Shown here: piece after piece, positions 54,210-64,000 of the stretch
Layout: the number at the start of each line of letters is the position of its first letter
Numbering within the stretch: position 1 is the first letter of the stretch
Assembly: GCF_035046485.1 (NCBI RefSeq)
Contig: NC_085136.1
Location: 157,964,754-158,028,753 of the forward strand
DNA: 64,000 nt
DNA from: Aedes albopictus
Taxonomy: Eukaryota; Arthropoda; Insecta; Diptera; Culicidae
Direction of reading: 5' to 3'
Translations under genes and position numbers: made by a program
Notes under the pieces: generated by a model
What the model saw: the letters and a program-made list of their open reading frames with translations, nothing else
The model's database searches: none
Told to the model about the DNA's origin: nothing

Positions 54210-54445
54210 TTTCGGTGCATTATTTTTCTGTGACCGGAATGGTCAAGAAATTTAACACAGCAAGCCCCATTCGATTTGACGTTTCGTTTCAGTTCGGTAT
54301 TTACTAGGATCCGGAATAAAGCGACGCTTTATGATTTCTTTAACGATTCCTTGCCTGAATTTACCACACATCGAGATCTGCGTACTACCCATAACTTGTA
54401 GAAGACTTCCTGAAGAGATTTCTTCAGAGATTCAATTCTATTGTA

Positions 54446-56509
54446 CAGTAGACGTTCGCTCGGTGCAAACGCTTTAACTGCAATGCTGTTTAACTGCAAG
54501 TCCGCTAAGTGCAACAATTTTGCAGTTATCGCACCGCTATCCGTCAAAACGAAATGTCAACAGCGATGCGATGTTTTTCGCATGCACTTCTGTTGCAGTG
54601 CGATGTTTTACTTATGCACATTGACTGCATTCTGTAGCAACTGACAGTTCTTTGACGTCTGTCAGTTGTTGCAGTTATCGAATTTCATTCGGTAAGTGAA
54701 ACGTAAACATTGTTACGTTTAAGTTGTTCTGCTAAGATAGTATGTTTTTAGTATAGAACTAGACATTAAGCAAGTCAAGTAAAACACAACATTTTGAAAA
54801 TGCATTGCTCCGCGAAACACGTTCGGAAAACCTCTGCGCAACTCCCATGCAACTACAATCAGCCTACGGGCTATGCTACAATCGTCGATCGTCCAGCAGA
54901 GACAACACGCACTACCACAGTGTAAAACGCTGGTTGAATCAGCGGCAACAGCGCACGCATGCGCACATCCATCAGCCAGAATTTGCTGCCACACGAGGAA
55001 ATCATACCCTCATCGAAGGAAAGTATTCCGCCGCTGGGACGCAGAACGGCAGACAAGCGCGAAGCGTCGTCACAACTACAGAAAAGCGCAAGAGAGGGAA
55101 GAGAGCGACCGTTTGGTGGCATCGTCGCATTGGAGAAATTTGTTCCTATATGACACTCGCACAACCAAGGCCCGCCCGACGGTGCGAACGAACGATCGCG
55201 CCGCATTGAGATCAATTGTCCTCCGTCTGCAAACCAAGCCACATCGTGTACGTTATAAATCATCGGTAGTGGAAATCCTTGGCTTGGATTTCGGCAAAAA
55301 TCCCATCCAGAGCAGCGCACCGGATTAGCTGATCTGTTTCACCTCGTCGCAAGTGTATCGCGAGTGTTGATCGGTCCACTGAAGGAAGGAAATCAGGCCA
55401 ACAGAAGGTGAGCTGAGTAACCACGGCCTTTGCCCAATTTCCACCAATCTAATTTCCGCCATATTTAAATTGACAGCAAATCCACGTGTGTTTACCGAGA
55501 AGGGGAAGTGCATGCAAAAGCAAACCATCCGGATTAGCAGAACCAGCATCGGCAAGTACTTATCCCGATCAGTGATTGTCCGCACGGGTGCCTGGGACTA
55601 GACGCACAGAGCGAAGATAACTGTACGCGGAGCTGAGAGAAGTGGCGAGTATCCCTACCGGCCAGGGTTCAGCTCGATCTCCGAGCAGGTGAGTTGCGCT
55701 GTTAGACCATAGATCATCGGAACACCCAGATCAATTGCTTCTCATTGTTCAATAGATCATACTTCAACTGGGGACATTTCGTGAATTGGCGGATTGATAA
55801 GCAGAACGTCTGGTCGCTGCAGAAGCACAACGGCCGCGACATAGATCTCATCTTGTCGAACAACAGAGAGCCCCTCAAAAGGGTAAGATTTGCCCTAGCT
55901 GGCCCGTGGAGATGTGACGCTGATATTTCGTTGCCTGCAGGGCTCTTTTTTCTTGTAGTTTCATCCGCTCAACGAGCGCCGAGGACGAGCGAGGTCGTGA
56001 GGGTCGCGGTGCCGTAAATCGATATTCCGTCCGGCCTATCACCGATTGCGAGTTGGTCAGAAGGAGGAACACCAACCAAACCGACGCGGTCGACGCCAAT
56101 ACACGCACTGGGAGGAGTTTTGGTCGGCAGTCCGTCGATCGAGGGTCCGCAGACATGTTCGCTGGGAAAGCAACGGCGGCGCAGCATCAACGGAGCCAAG
56201 GAAGGCCCACACTGGAAGGATGTCCGGTGGAGTAAGAGCATGCAGAGTCCGTGAGTGCTAGAATTAAGAGCAATGTTGTTAGCCTAAGAGTTAAGCGCAG
56301 CGTAGGAGGTAATAGGACCCCAGAATAGGAGGCCATGTTTGGCGAAATACTAAATATATGTATTTAAAATGAGTTTGCTCTGTTTTGTGATTTTCGTGGT
56401 GCTTTAGCCCTCAGTGTTTGTGACTTTAGACCCCCTTAGCTTAAGGTAGTTCCGCTCTACCTAGTCGGGACACTTGCAACAACATGTTGCAGTTATCGAA
56501 CGTCTACTG
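54446..56509 (+). mobile_element. 289-bp pogo-like MITE (copy X), split by a 1.77-kb insert
   Basis: Starts CAGTAGACGTTCGCTCGG, ends GCAGTTATCGAACGTCTACTG, flanked by TA. The MITE parts are 54446-54710 and 56486-56509, total 289 bp once the inserted element and one ACAT are removed. The inverted copy Y (56550-57195) gives the uninterrupted sequence across the break. CAGTA ends and TA duplication point to the pogo/Tigger group. Confidence 0.8.
54711..56481. mobile_element. Candidate solo LTR (1771 bp) inside MITE X
   Basis: The insert runs from TGTTACGTTTAAG to CACTTGCAACA and is flanked by ACAT (54707-54710 and 56482-56485); copy Y shows the empty site. TGTT...AACA ends plus a 4-bp duplication fit an LTR, and absence of internal pol suggests a solo LTR left by recombination. 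It contains several open frames (for example 54873-55328) without recognisable domains. It could also be a non-autonomous LTR-less element; I see no matching LTR elsewhere in the window. Confidence 0.5.
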
Positions 56510-56549
56510 TAATTCGATTCCAGCTTCGATCAATATTTTTTTAGATATA

Positions 56550-57195
56550 CAGTAGACGTTCGATAACTGCAACATGTTTACGTTTCACTTACCGAATGAA
56601 ATTCGATAACTGCAACAACCAGGCTTGTTGGCCAGGATTGGCTTTCGTGCATCCCGGTGGACTCGCAACACCGCTGTGATACATCATGCTTTTCATCGCA
56701 CCTCGTATGGCTTTAACGAACCATTCTCTGCTATGCTAAGGACATTTTCTACGGTGGAAGATGAATTCGAATTCGGGGAACCTGTCCGGCGCTTTTCCAA
56801 CCGCGTCAAACGTCAGCGTCTACTATGATGTTAAATGTTTTTAGTAAATTGTAATTTGTATTGTTTGGCTTAATTTAGTTTTAATATGTAAACGTTGTTT
56901 AGTTTAAGTTTTTACAATCATTTAGACTATAAGTCCGATGGTTTCTTTTATAAATAAATAAATAAATAAAATAAACTGACAGACGTCAAAGAACTGTCAG
57001 TTGCTGCAGAATGCAGTCAATGTGCATAAGTAAAACATCGCACTGCAACAGAAGTGCATGCGAAAAACATCGCATCGCTGTTGACATTTCGTTTTGACGG
57101 ATAGCGGTGCGATAACTGCAAAATTGTTGCACTTAGCGGACTTGCAGTTAAACAGCATTGCAGTTAAAGCGTTTGCACCGAGCGAACGTCTACTG
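56550..57195 (-). mobile_element. 289-bp pogo-like MITE (copy Y), split by a truncated retrotransposon
   Basis: Starts CAGTAGACGTTCGATAACTG and ends CGAGCGAACGTCTACTG, flanked by TA. It is the reverse-orientation twin of copy X, separated from it by 40 bp. Removing 56620-56973 and a 3-bp AAC leaves 289 bp, the same as X. Confidence 0.8.
56620..56973 (+). mobile_element. 5'-truncated non-LTR retrotransposon 3' end in MITE Y
   Basis: A 354-bp insert. It opens in frame as a non-LTR RT C-terminus ending FEFGEPVRRFSNRVKRQRLL (stop about 56826), then a 3' untranslated region and an AATAAATAAATAAA-type tail against the right flank. The target duplication is only AAC if real. A dead-on-arrival copy. 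Confidence 0.7.
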
Positions 57196-57485
57196 TATGC
57201 GAACAACGATTTTCGATGATTTTTTTGTTGAGAAATAGCCTGGGTTGTCAAACAACTTGTTCACCGTTGAGGAGTTCAAGTGCCTCGCCAATGAGCTCTT
57301 CGCCAGCCTCTCGCATTGCCAATCGAAGGCAATGCAATTTCTCGACCTTGCCCCACGTCTCCACTAGTCAGAAATGTCTTGTCATTTTGCTGCCAGAAAA
57401 AAAAAAACCAAAATAGAAATGTTCGACACCGCTACTCTCCTTGCAAACGACGAGCGAACATTTCTGTCATGACTCATGACACATC

Positions 57486-57719
57486 TCTGGAGCAACATTT
57501 GAAAAGGGGCCAAGAGGTCTTGTGTCTTTTTTCTAGAGCGCTCCGTAGGGCATAACAGCAACCCGCCCACGCAAATGAACACCGTTATCCGAAAGATCGA
57601 TGTTTCCTCTATCTGACAACGGTCTTAGTTTTTGTGAATAAGCTGAGGGGGGCTCAGGAGCGACGTGTGAAGTCATTGTTTACCAATGCTTGTATGCCCT
57701 TTTCAAATGTTGCTCCAGA
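57486..57719. mobile_element. MITE with 23-bp inverted ends
   Basis: TCTGGAGCAACATTTGAAAA and its complement bound a 234-bp non-coding segment (TIRs 57486-57508 and 57697-57719, perfect over 23 bp by eye). Target duplication not resolved. Confidence 0.7.
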
Positions 57720-57884
57720 TCTGTCCGGAAAAAGGCAAGACATTTCAAGCATAACTTTTCAATCCGACGTAACTCGAGAATGTAAACAAATCCGGGTTAA
57801 CTGCTGCATGCATGATTCATAAAGCAAATTGAAGAATTCACATCACTGTTTGATGATTTATTGCTTAATTTGTTTAACTAAGCA

Positions 57885-58045
57885 TCTTTTTCGAAACGAC
57901 GTATCTAACTATTTTGATGTTTACAATTTTACTGATAGATACACCGTTTTGATATATGAGAAAACCAAACGACGTATCTAGCCAAAATCAAAAGTAACGG
58001 TGCACCATACAAAAGCGACGTATCTGGCATGACGTATCTCTAACC
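57885..58045. repeat. Spaced GACGTATCT repeats
   Basis: GACGTATCT occurs at about 57897, 57971, 58017 and 58031 and once inverted (AGATACGTC) at about 58249. Spacing is irregular. Possibly the inner part of a foldback element or a cluster of protein-binding sites. Confidence 0.4.
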
Positions 58046-58347
58046 AACCCGGTGTATGTGAATTTTTTTCAAAATTCATTGTGAAAATGATATGGAATGA
58101 GTAGGTTTTGTTTCTTACCTAGTGCGTGCTATATCCCTGGTGATGTTAAGCACGAAAAAACTTATGAAAAGTCTTTTTATAAAAAAAACTATTTCAGTGA
58201 ATGGTCGCCAACATTGACCATGAATTTACTCAGATCAGTGAAAAACTTAGATACGTCGATTTGAAAAATTATGCTTGATTTCTGTTTAGTGGATACTATT
58301 CGAGAGTTCGAAGGTACGCTGCTGCCACCTGGAAAAAGTTTACTGTA

Positions 58348-58792
58348 TGCGTGAAGGGCCGATTTTTTAGCATGGGGAAGCATAGGAAGTCAGTTTTCAA
58401 ATGCTTCTAAAAAATTCAAAACAATATTTAATTAAAAGCGGGTTGGTGTACGTAATGAGAAATTCAATGAGCCATTTTACGAGACGTTTCGGATCAGCTG
58501 ATCGCTCATTTCATGAATGAAAATTTGACAGGAGGTTGCGCCCAAGCCCGTGAGTGTTAATATCAATATCAACACTGTTGTCGTTTCGTAAAATAGACTA
58601 TTAGCAAACTTTTAAGCATATTATTTTGATTAAAAAGTTTTTTCCCAGATTAAGTACTGATTGTGTAGAAAACGAAGGTTCTTAATCCGTACATCAATCC
58701 GTTTTTAATTAAATAATGTTTTGAATTTTTTAGAAGCATTTTAAAATTGACTTCCTATGCTTCCCCATGTTAAAAAATCGGCGCTTCACGCA
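58348..58792. mobile_element. MITE with about 105-bp inverted arms
   Basis: The left arm TGCGTGAAGGGCCGATTTTT to about 58456 pairs with the right arm ending AAAATCGGCGCTTCACGCA; the shared core includes CATGGGGAAGCATAGGAAGT. About 445 bp in total. The loop is non-coding. Confidence 0.75.
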
Positions 58793-58874
58793 CATGGTCA
58801 ACTGTGGTAATTTGCTTCGTAGTCCCCAATAGATGAGTGCACCGATGAACATTGAGTTCACTGAGCCTGAAAAT

Positions 58875-59117
58875 TTTTGACAGCACAGCGGGGTCGACTC
58901 CCAACAACTTCTACTCAGAGATACATCACCAAAATGCGCTGATAATATTTTTCTTTGATTTCTTACATGAATTTACATTTAAAGTGATGCATATGCATAT
59001 AGTTAATGCACTAGCCCATATTTTTGCAACTTCATCGCGAAAACTAGATGCAATAAATTAAACAAATTTTCAGCTGGGTAGAAGTTGTTGAGAGTCGACC
59101 CCGCTGTGGTGTCAAAA
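58875..59117. mobile_element. MITE with about 40-bp inverted ends
   Basis: TTTTGACAGCACAGCGGGGT at 58875 onward pairs with ACCCCGCTGTGGTGTCAAAA ending at 59117, and the pairing continues inward through GTCGACTC and AACAACTTCTAC. About 243 bp, non-coding. Confidence 0.75.
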
Positions 59118-59510
59118 TTCGCGGCCCGAGTGAACTTTCAGCGGGCGCTGCACTCCAAAGTATATAAATATGTACCAAGGTAAGAGATTCCCGTAAATGT
59201 CAAAAATGAGACTCACCAACACATCTGCGTTAGTTATGAAAAGTTGGTGTTTGTTGGGAGAGAATTTCGGTTTTTGCGACGGATCAACACCTCTTTTCAG
59301 CAACGTAGAACGCAGCTTCAAGCTGAAATATATTTTAAGTTTTATAGAACAGGTTTCCTTACGCTAATTTCAAATTCTTACATTTGGTGTTCCTCGCTGG
59401 CTTTTCCAAAACTAGAACTCCTCAATTCTCCCAGATAATAATTCCTGTTCAATTAGTTTAGTTTTAGCATGATTCATAATACATTTTAATTTCACCTTTT
59501 TTACCTTTTC

Positions 59511-59743
59511 TGTTGCAAAATACTATTAGCCAATACAATTCAATTTTATTAGAATAATAACTTTAATATAATGTACGAGATAATGTAACACATGTACGAT
59601 CGCTCGAAATTAATCGTTGGTTTTGACAAATCTTCTTTTGACTCAGAGGTGTCATTGGTGACAGATCTCGGATCGCGTATTGTAAAGGGCGTAACGGGAC
59701 TCACTACTACTGCGGCGAAGGCTTTCCAAGGGGTTCGCCAACA
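59511..59743 (-). repeat. Candidate 3' LTR of the BEL/Pao element
   Basis: On the minus strand 233 bp from TGTTGGCGAACCCC to TTTTGCAACA, with matching TGTTG/CAACA ends and an AATAAA (complement near 59542-59550) before the end. A purine-rich tract (GGGTGGGGGGA, 59744-59754) directly precedes it. The partner LTR is outside the window, so the boundary rests on these signals only. Confidence 0.55.
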
Positions 59744-62700
59744 TCCCCCCACCCGTGTAGTTCCGGAACGTTCTCCCTGTCTGCTTCCGCCTCCTCAGCT
59801 GGACCTCGAACGTCCAGCAGCGCCAATTTTGTTGCAGGTCTGCTTATGATTCCTTTCGATGTTTTCACCGTAGCTCTGCGAACTTGGTCGTCTTTTCCTC
59901 TCACTACTTCAACGATGCGTCCTCGTAGCCATCCATTTCGTCTGCCATCCTCAACCACAATCACCAAATCTCCTGGCATCATCGGCTTCACCGGCTGAAA
60001 CCACTTCGTTCGTCTAGTTAGGGTGGGCAAATATTCGTGCACCCAGCGCCTCCAGAAGGTATCCACTAGGTACTGCGCCAGCTTCCAGCTATCCCTCAAC
60101 GTTGTATGGTCTACGGCTATATCTTGACTGGGTTGGTTGATTCCTTGGGTTCCATAGAGAAGAAAATGATTTGGCGTAAGTGCCTCTTGTTCTACATTGT
60201 CCAGCGGTATGTAGGTTAGTGGTCTTGAATTGACGATCGACTCCGCTTCGAGTGCTATGGTTTCAAGAACCTCGTCATTGGGGTGCCTGGGATACTCTGC
60301 GATCGCTGCCATTGCTGCTTTAACAGAGCGGACCATGCGCTCCCACGAGCCTCCCATGTGGGGCGCCAATGGTGGGTTAAACAGCCATTTTGTATACGAG
60401 TTCGTAAAGCTCAGAGCACAGTTCTTGTTGATCTCCTGTAGTTGTTCCTTCAATAGATTACTTGCTCCTACAAAATTGGTTCCGTTATCTGAGCAAAAGG
60501 TCAGTGGCGAGCCTCTACGAGCAATGAAGCGTCGAATAGCCATAATACACGATGAAGCTGATACGGTGTGTACAATCTCGAGATGTACTGCCCTGATCGA
60601 AAGACAGGTAAACAGGGCGATCCATCGTTTGACTAGGCTTCGTCCCTGCTTAACAAGGATTGGGCCGAAATAATCTACCCCTGTGTGGGTGAAAGGTCGT
60701 ACAAAGGCGGTTAAACGTGTTTCGGGGAGTGCAGCCATGATCGGAGGCTGCGGCGATGCTTTCCGTATACGACAGTACTGGCATTCCTTCGCTGTTTTCG
60801 CAATCACCGTGCGAAGCCGCGGAATCCGGAACCGCTGTCGAAGCTCGTTGAAGACGGTTTCATTATTCTGGTGCAGAAACCGAATATGGTAGCTCTCTAC
60901 CAGTAACTTTGTCACACGGCTGTTTCGGGGAAGCAAGATGGGATATTTCGCCTCCAGAGTCACCCTTGGTGCTGCAATAATTCGACTGTCCATCCTAATC
61001 ACCCCATCTGCATCCATCACTGGTGACATTTTGTAGAGGGGGCTTGACTTGTTTAATTGTTTTGGTTCTTCAGATATATCTCTGTTGTGGGTAAGCGTAG
61101 CATACTCGTCTGGATACTCCTGCATTTGCACTTCCCGCCATAGCAGAGATTCAGCTCTCTGCAACTCCTCATGGGTTAATGGACCGGTCGCCTTCATACC
61201 AAGGAACAGCTTCACTGCCCGCACTACATAGCCAGCGGTCCTGCAGAGCCTCGACCATTGAGAAAAACGGTCGACGTTTATAAGCGGTGACGCTATTTTC
61301 CGGTGGTGTAAGCAAATTGTCCGTAGATCCTCTGTCGTCTCGTACATACCCTCGTTTTGCTCCATCCAATTCTCCATAGGATCTCTTAGGAAATCCGGTC
61401 CAGAAAACCACCAGTCCTTAGGATCAAAACTGGGACCATCTCTCCACTTTGTCGCTTGGTCAGCAACGTTTATTTTGGATGGAATTTTACGCCATTCATC
61501 AACCGTGGTGATGCTCAGAATTTCTCCTACTCGGAATCCAACGAACTGATGGTAACGACGAGTTTCAGATCGAAGCCAGGCGAGGACGGTTGTCGAATCC
61601 GACCAAAGGTATCGGGCGCCTACTGGTATGGTCAACGATTTGCAGATACCATCTAGAAGCCGAGCTCCTACCAGAGCTGCTTGCAACTCTAACCGTGGAA
61701 TAGATAACGGTCTCAACGGTGCCACCTTTGTCTTCGCTGCTATCAACGTGCACCGTGGCTCATCATCCTCATAGGAACTTCGGATGTACGCCACGCATGC
61801 GTATGCATTTTCGCTGGCGTCGACGAAAACATGGATCTGTTTGTCCTTTATCGTTGCTCCGCTGCTTGCAAAGAAACATCGTGGAACTCGAGCTTCGCTA
61901 ATCCTCTCGAGCAGCTTACTCCATCTTATCCATTCTTCCAGAACGTCTCCTTCAATTGCGTCGTCCCAATCAGCTCCGGTTCTCCAAATTCGTTGCATGA
62001 TAAGCTTTCCTTGTATGGTGAAGTGCGCCACCAGTCCCAAAGGATCAAATAGCGACATTATTGTACGGAGGACTTGACGTTTTGTCGGTACTTTCTGCCT
62101 TTGTACGATGTTCCGAATCTCCTCTTTAAGGTTGAGTTCGAAACTGAAGTCATCCTCTGAAGGTCTCCATACCATACCGAGGACTCGTTCTACGCTTTCC
62201 GGACTCAGCGACTTATGTTGGTTTTTATCTACTTCTCCAATGCGTCCTAGCACCTCAACGGAATTGGATGAGAAGTTGCGAATTTCCATTCCGGCCATTG
62301 AATGCACATATTTCACTTCCTGTATCAGTTGGACAGCTTCATCTACCGTGTCTACACTGTCCAGGAAGTCATCGACATAGTGATTTTCGATGATTGCTGT
62401 AGCTGCATCTGGAAATTGTTCGGCATACTCTTCGGCGTTTCTATTTTTTAGGTAATGCGCAATGCACGGCGAGCATGATGCGCCGAAGGTAGCGACGTCC
62501 ATCACGAAAATGGTTGGTTGTTGGTCTGGAGATTCTCGAAATACAAATCGTTGTGCTTGACGGTCCCTTGGTCGGATAAGGAATTGGTGGAACATTTCCT
62601 TGATGTCTCCGCTGAAGGCTATCCGTTTTTGTCGGAAACGGAGTAAAATGGTTGGTAGTGCGGCTAGCAAGTCCGGTCCCTTCATCATTCTATCATTGAG

Positions 62701-64000
62701 TGACACTCCTTCCACTCGTGCTGCAGCGTCCCATATTAACCGAACTTTCTCAGGCTTCCGTGGATTTCGTACTACACCTAGAGGTAGATACCAAACACGT
62801 CCGGGCTCCGTTGACTCAACTTCGGCTGTAGTGATTGGATGAGCGTATCCCTTTTCCACATACTCAGCAATTTGTCCTCTCACTTTATCACTAAGCCAGG
62901 GATCTTTCGCCAACTTTCTCTCCAGAGCTTCCATCCGACGAACAGCCATTGGGAGACTGTTGGGTAGACAGGGGTCATCATCTCTCCACAGAAGTCCGGT
63001 TTCGAACCTTCTACCGACTCTTCGTGTGGTTTCCTGGAGTATCATCAGGGCTCGCTTATCTTCTTCTGATTGGGGGTTCTGCTTGATAGTCGCTTCTTCA
63101 ACCGCCAAAAATTGTCTGAACAGGTCGTGCAGACCAGCTTCATTGTCACTTAGTTCCACGTGAGTGTTCACGAACTCCACGAACCTCCTTTTAGCAGTAT
63201 GAGTTCCATATATACACCATCCAAGTCGGGTTTTTGAAACGATTAGTTCTCCGGTAGCACTTTCGCGATTTTTGAGCGAGCTGATCAGTTTGGCGTTGTC
63301 AACGCCAATTATGAGCTGAGGTGAAACATTGGTGTAGCTGATGAGAGGAAGATGTTTTAGATGCGGGTGCGTTTCACATAATTCTGCGTAATCCACGGTT
63401 TGACACGGCAGTTTCAGAGGCCCTACAGTCTTGGCTTTCAACGGCCAAAATTTTTTTCCACTTGCTCCGGTGATAGAAACTTCAATGCGTTGTGATTCCT
63501 TTTCGATCCGCGTCACATCTCCGGTCCATCCCAGGGAAAGCGGTTCGTTGGGTCCTTCTATTCCAAGGATATTCGCTACTCCGGCCTCAAGCATAGTAGA
63601 TGAAGAACCGTCGTCAAGGAAAGCGAACAGCTCTACGCTCTTTCCGTTTCCGTGTAGCGTGACAGGTATGTAACGCAGTAGGGCATACGATGTAGCGGTG
63701 TGATGGTGCTGGTGAGCAATATTCCGGACTGCCGGAGAAGGCGGGTGAGAAGCGGTTGGTTCAGGCTTTTTAGAATGAAGCAACGGATGATGACGCATGC
63801 GACACTCTTCTATTCCGCATTCTTGTTTAGAGCGGCACGGCCAAGTGCGGTGGGGGATCAAGCAAATACGGCAAAGTCCTTTCTGTCTCATAACTTTCCA
63901 TCGTTCATCTAGATTCAGCTTCTTGAACTCTAGACATTCTGCAATTCGATGATCTGTTTTACTACAAAACGTACAGGGCTTAGCAGCTAAGTCACTTGAT
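59707..64000 (-). CDS. BEL/Pao gag-pol polyprotein, open at the window edge
   Basis: The frame is open from the window edge to a stop at 59707-59709, over 1430 codons with no interruption. Order: CCHC knuckle (CTFCSKTDHRIAEC, about 63965-63925), further Cys/His segments, protease with AFLDDGSSSTML (about 63605), RT with YVDDFLDS (about 62370), RNase H with HVFVDASENAYA (about 61820), integrase zinc region (about 60880-60760) and catalytic DYFGPIL, SDNGTNF and GGSWERM boxes (60673, 60500, 60350), then a C-terminal DUF5641-like segment ending near 59800. DDG protease and RT-RNaseH-integrase order identify BEL/Pao. The stop lies about 36 bp inside the 3' LTR. It is potentially functional, though gag and the 5' LTR cannot be seen. 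Confidence 0.95.
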   Translation of the reverse strand, partial: SSDLAAKPCTFCSKTDHRIAECLEFKKLNLDERWKVMRQKGLCRICLIPHRTWPCRSKQECGIEECRMRHHPLLHSKKPEPTASHPPSPAVRNIAHQHHHTATSYALLRYIPVTLHGNGKSVELFAFLDDGSSSTMLEAGVANILGIEGPNEPLSLGWTGDVTRIEKESQRIEVSITGASGKKFWPLKAKTVGPLKLPCQTVDYAELCETHPHLKHLPLISYTNVSPQLIIGVDNAKLISSLKNRESATGELIVSKTRLGWCIYGTHTAKRRFVEFVNTHVELSDNEAGLHDLFRQFLAVEEATIKQNPQSEEDKRALMILQETTRRVGRRFETGLLWRDDDPCLPNSLPMAVRRMEALERKLAKDPWLSDKVRGQIAEYVEKGYAHPITTAEVESTEPGRVWYLPLGVVRNPRKPEKVRLIWDAAARVEGVSLNDRMMKGPDLLAALPTILLRFRQKRIAFSGDIKEMFHQFLIRPRDRQAQRFVFRESPDQQPTIFVMDVATFGASCSPCIAHYLKNRNAEEYAEQFPDAATAIIENHYVDDFLDSVDTVDEAVQLIQEVKYVHSMAGMEIRNFSSNSVEVLGRIGEVDKNQHKSLSPESVERVLGMVWRPSEDDFSFELNLKEEIRNIVQRQKVPTKRQVLRTIMSLFDPLGLVAHFTIQGKLIMQRIWRTGADWDDAIEGDVLEEWIRWSKLLERISEARVPRCFFASSGATIKDKQIHVFVDASENAYACVAYIRSSYEDDEPRCTLIAAKTKVAPLRPLSIPRLELQAALVGARLLDGICKSLTIPVGARYLWSDSTTVLAWLRSETRRYHQFVGFRVGEILSITTVDEWRKIPSKINVADQATKWRDGPSFDPKDWWFSGPDFLRDPMENWMEQNEGMYETTEDLRTICLHHRKIASPLINVDRFSQWSRLCRTAGYVVRAVKLFLGMKATGPLTHEELQRAESLLWREVQMQEYPDEYATLTHNRDISEEPKQLNKSSPLYKMSPVMDADGVIRMDSRIIAAPRVTLEAKYPILLPRNSRVTKLLVESYHIRFLHQNNETVFNELRQRFRIPRLRTVIAKTAKECQYCRIRKASPQPPIMAALPETRLTAFVRPFTHTGVDYFGPILVKQGRSLVKRWIALFTCLSIRAVHLEIVHTVSASSCIMAIRRFIARRGSPLTFCSDNGTNFVGASNLLKEQLQEINKNCALSFTNSYTKWLFNPPLAPHMGGSWERMVRSVKAAMAAIAEYPRHPNDEVLETIALEAESIVNSRPLTYIPLDNVEQEALTPNHFLLYGTQGINQPSQDIAVDHTTLRDSWKLAQYLVDTFWRRWVHEYLPTLTRRTKWFQPVKPMMPGDLVIVVEDGRRNGWLRGRIVEVVRGKDDQVRRATVKTSKGIISRPATKLALLDVRGPAEEAEADRENVPELHGWGDVGEPLGKPSPQ

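Noticed and set aside
54873..55328. Open frames of about 150 codons in both strands inside the 1.77-kb insert
   Set aside because: They overlap on both strands with similar length, as expected from stop-poor GC-richer sequence, and no domain is visible.
59592..63912. Plus-strand open frames across the BEL/Pao element
   Set aside because: Antisense shadows of the long pol frame; none has its own domain.

Overview
The window reads as a mosquito nuclear genome, most likely Aedes or a close culicine. Four copies of a tRNA-headed SINE matching the Feilai type, R1-clade and RTE/JAM1-like non-LTR elements, Copia and BEL/Pao LTR elements and many MITEs sit among a few small-intron insect genes. Most of the 64 kb is transposable-element sequence, often several layers deep. 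Two runs of exactly 500 N (28210-28709 and 53710-54209) are assembly gaps.

Layout. 1-3515: decayed R1-clade element carrying a 304-bp Helitron and a small foldback insert. 3516-8430: gene-free, with a GC-rich 58-bp minisatellite and a short MITE. 8430-15305: three or more RTE-clade elements in both orientations, one split by a retroposon with a 25-bp target duplication. 15306-19130: repeat-derived, no gene. 19140-25480: second R1-clade element, interrupted by a Feilai SINE and an 869-bp TIR element. 25480-30200: repeats, a long tRNA-headed SINE ending against the first gap, a Jockey-like RT remnant and a minisatellite.

30212-39885 is the first gene block: a ZAD/C2H2 zinc-finger gene (minus, four coding exons, first intron 5.6 kb and full of transposons) head-to-head with Notchless/Nle (plus, four coding exons), 347 bp between start codons. 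40074-47166 is a stack of a self-nested MITE and an RT-bearing non-LTR element split by a young Copia element with visually identical LTRs, then another Feilai. 47632-52695 is the second gene block: an unrecognised gene for a probably mitochondrial protein (plus), MIC19/CHCHD3 (minus, convergent with it), and the first three coding exons of APC1/shattered (plus), head-to-head with MIC19. 52696-64000 is presumably APC1 intron plus transposons: a pair of inverted 289-bp pogo-like MITEs each broken by a retroelement, more foldback elements, and an intact BEL/Pao gag-pol running off the right edge.

The host genes serve unrelated housekeeping roles (60S ribosome maturation, mitochondrial cristae, the anaphase-promoting complex, DNA-binding regulation). 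I see no operon-like or defence-like system. The most informative content is the transposon stratigraphy: many insertions can be dated relative to each other, and several MITEs can be bounded exactly because an empty site or second copy is present in the window.
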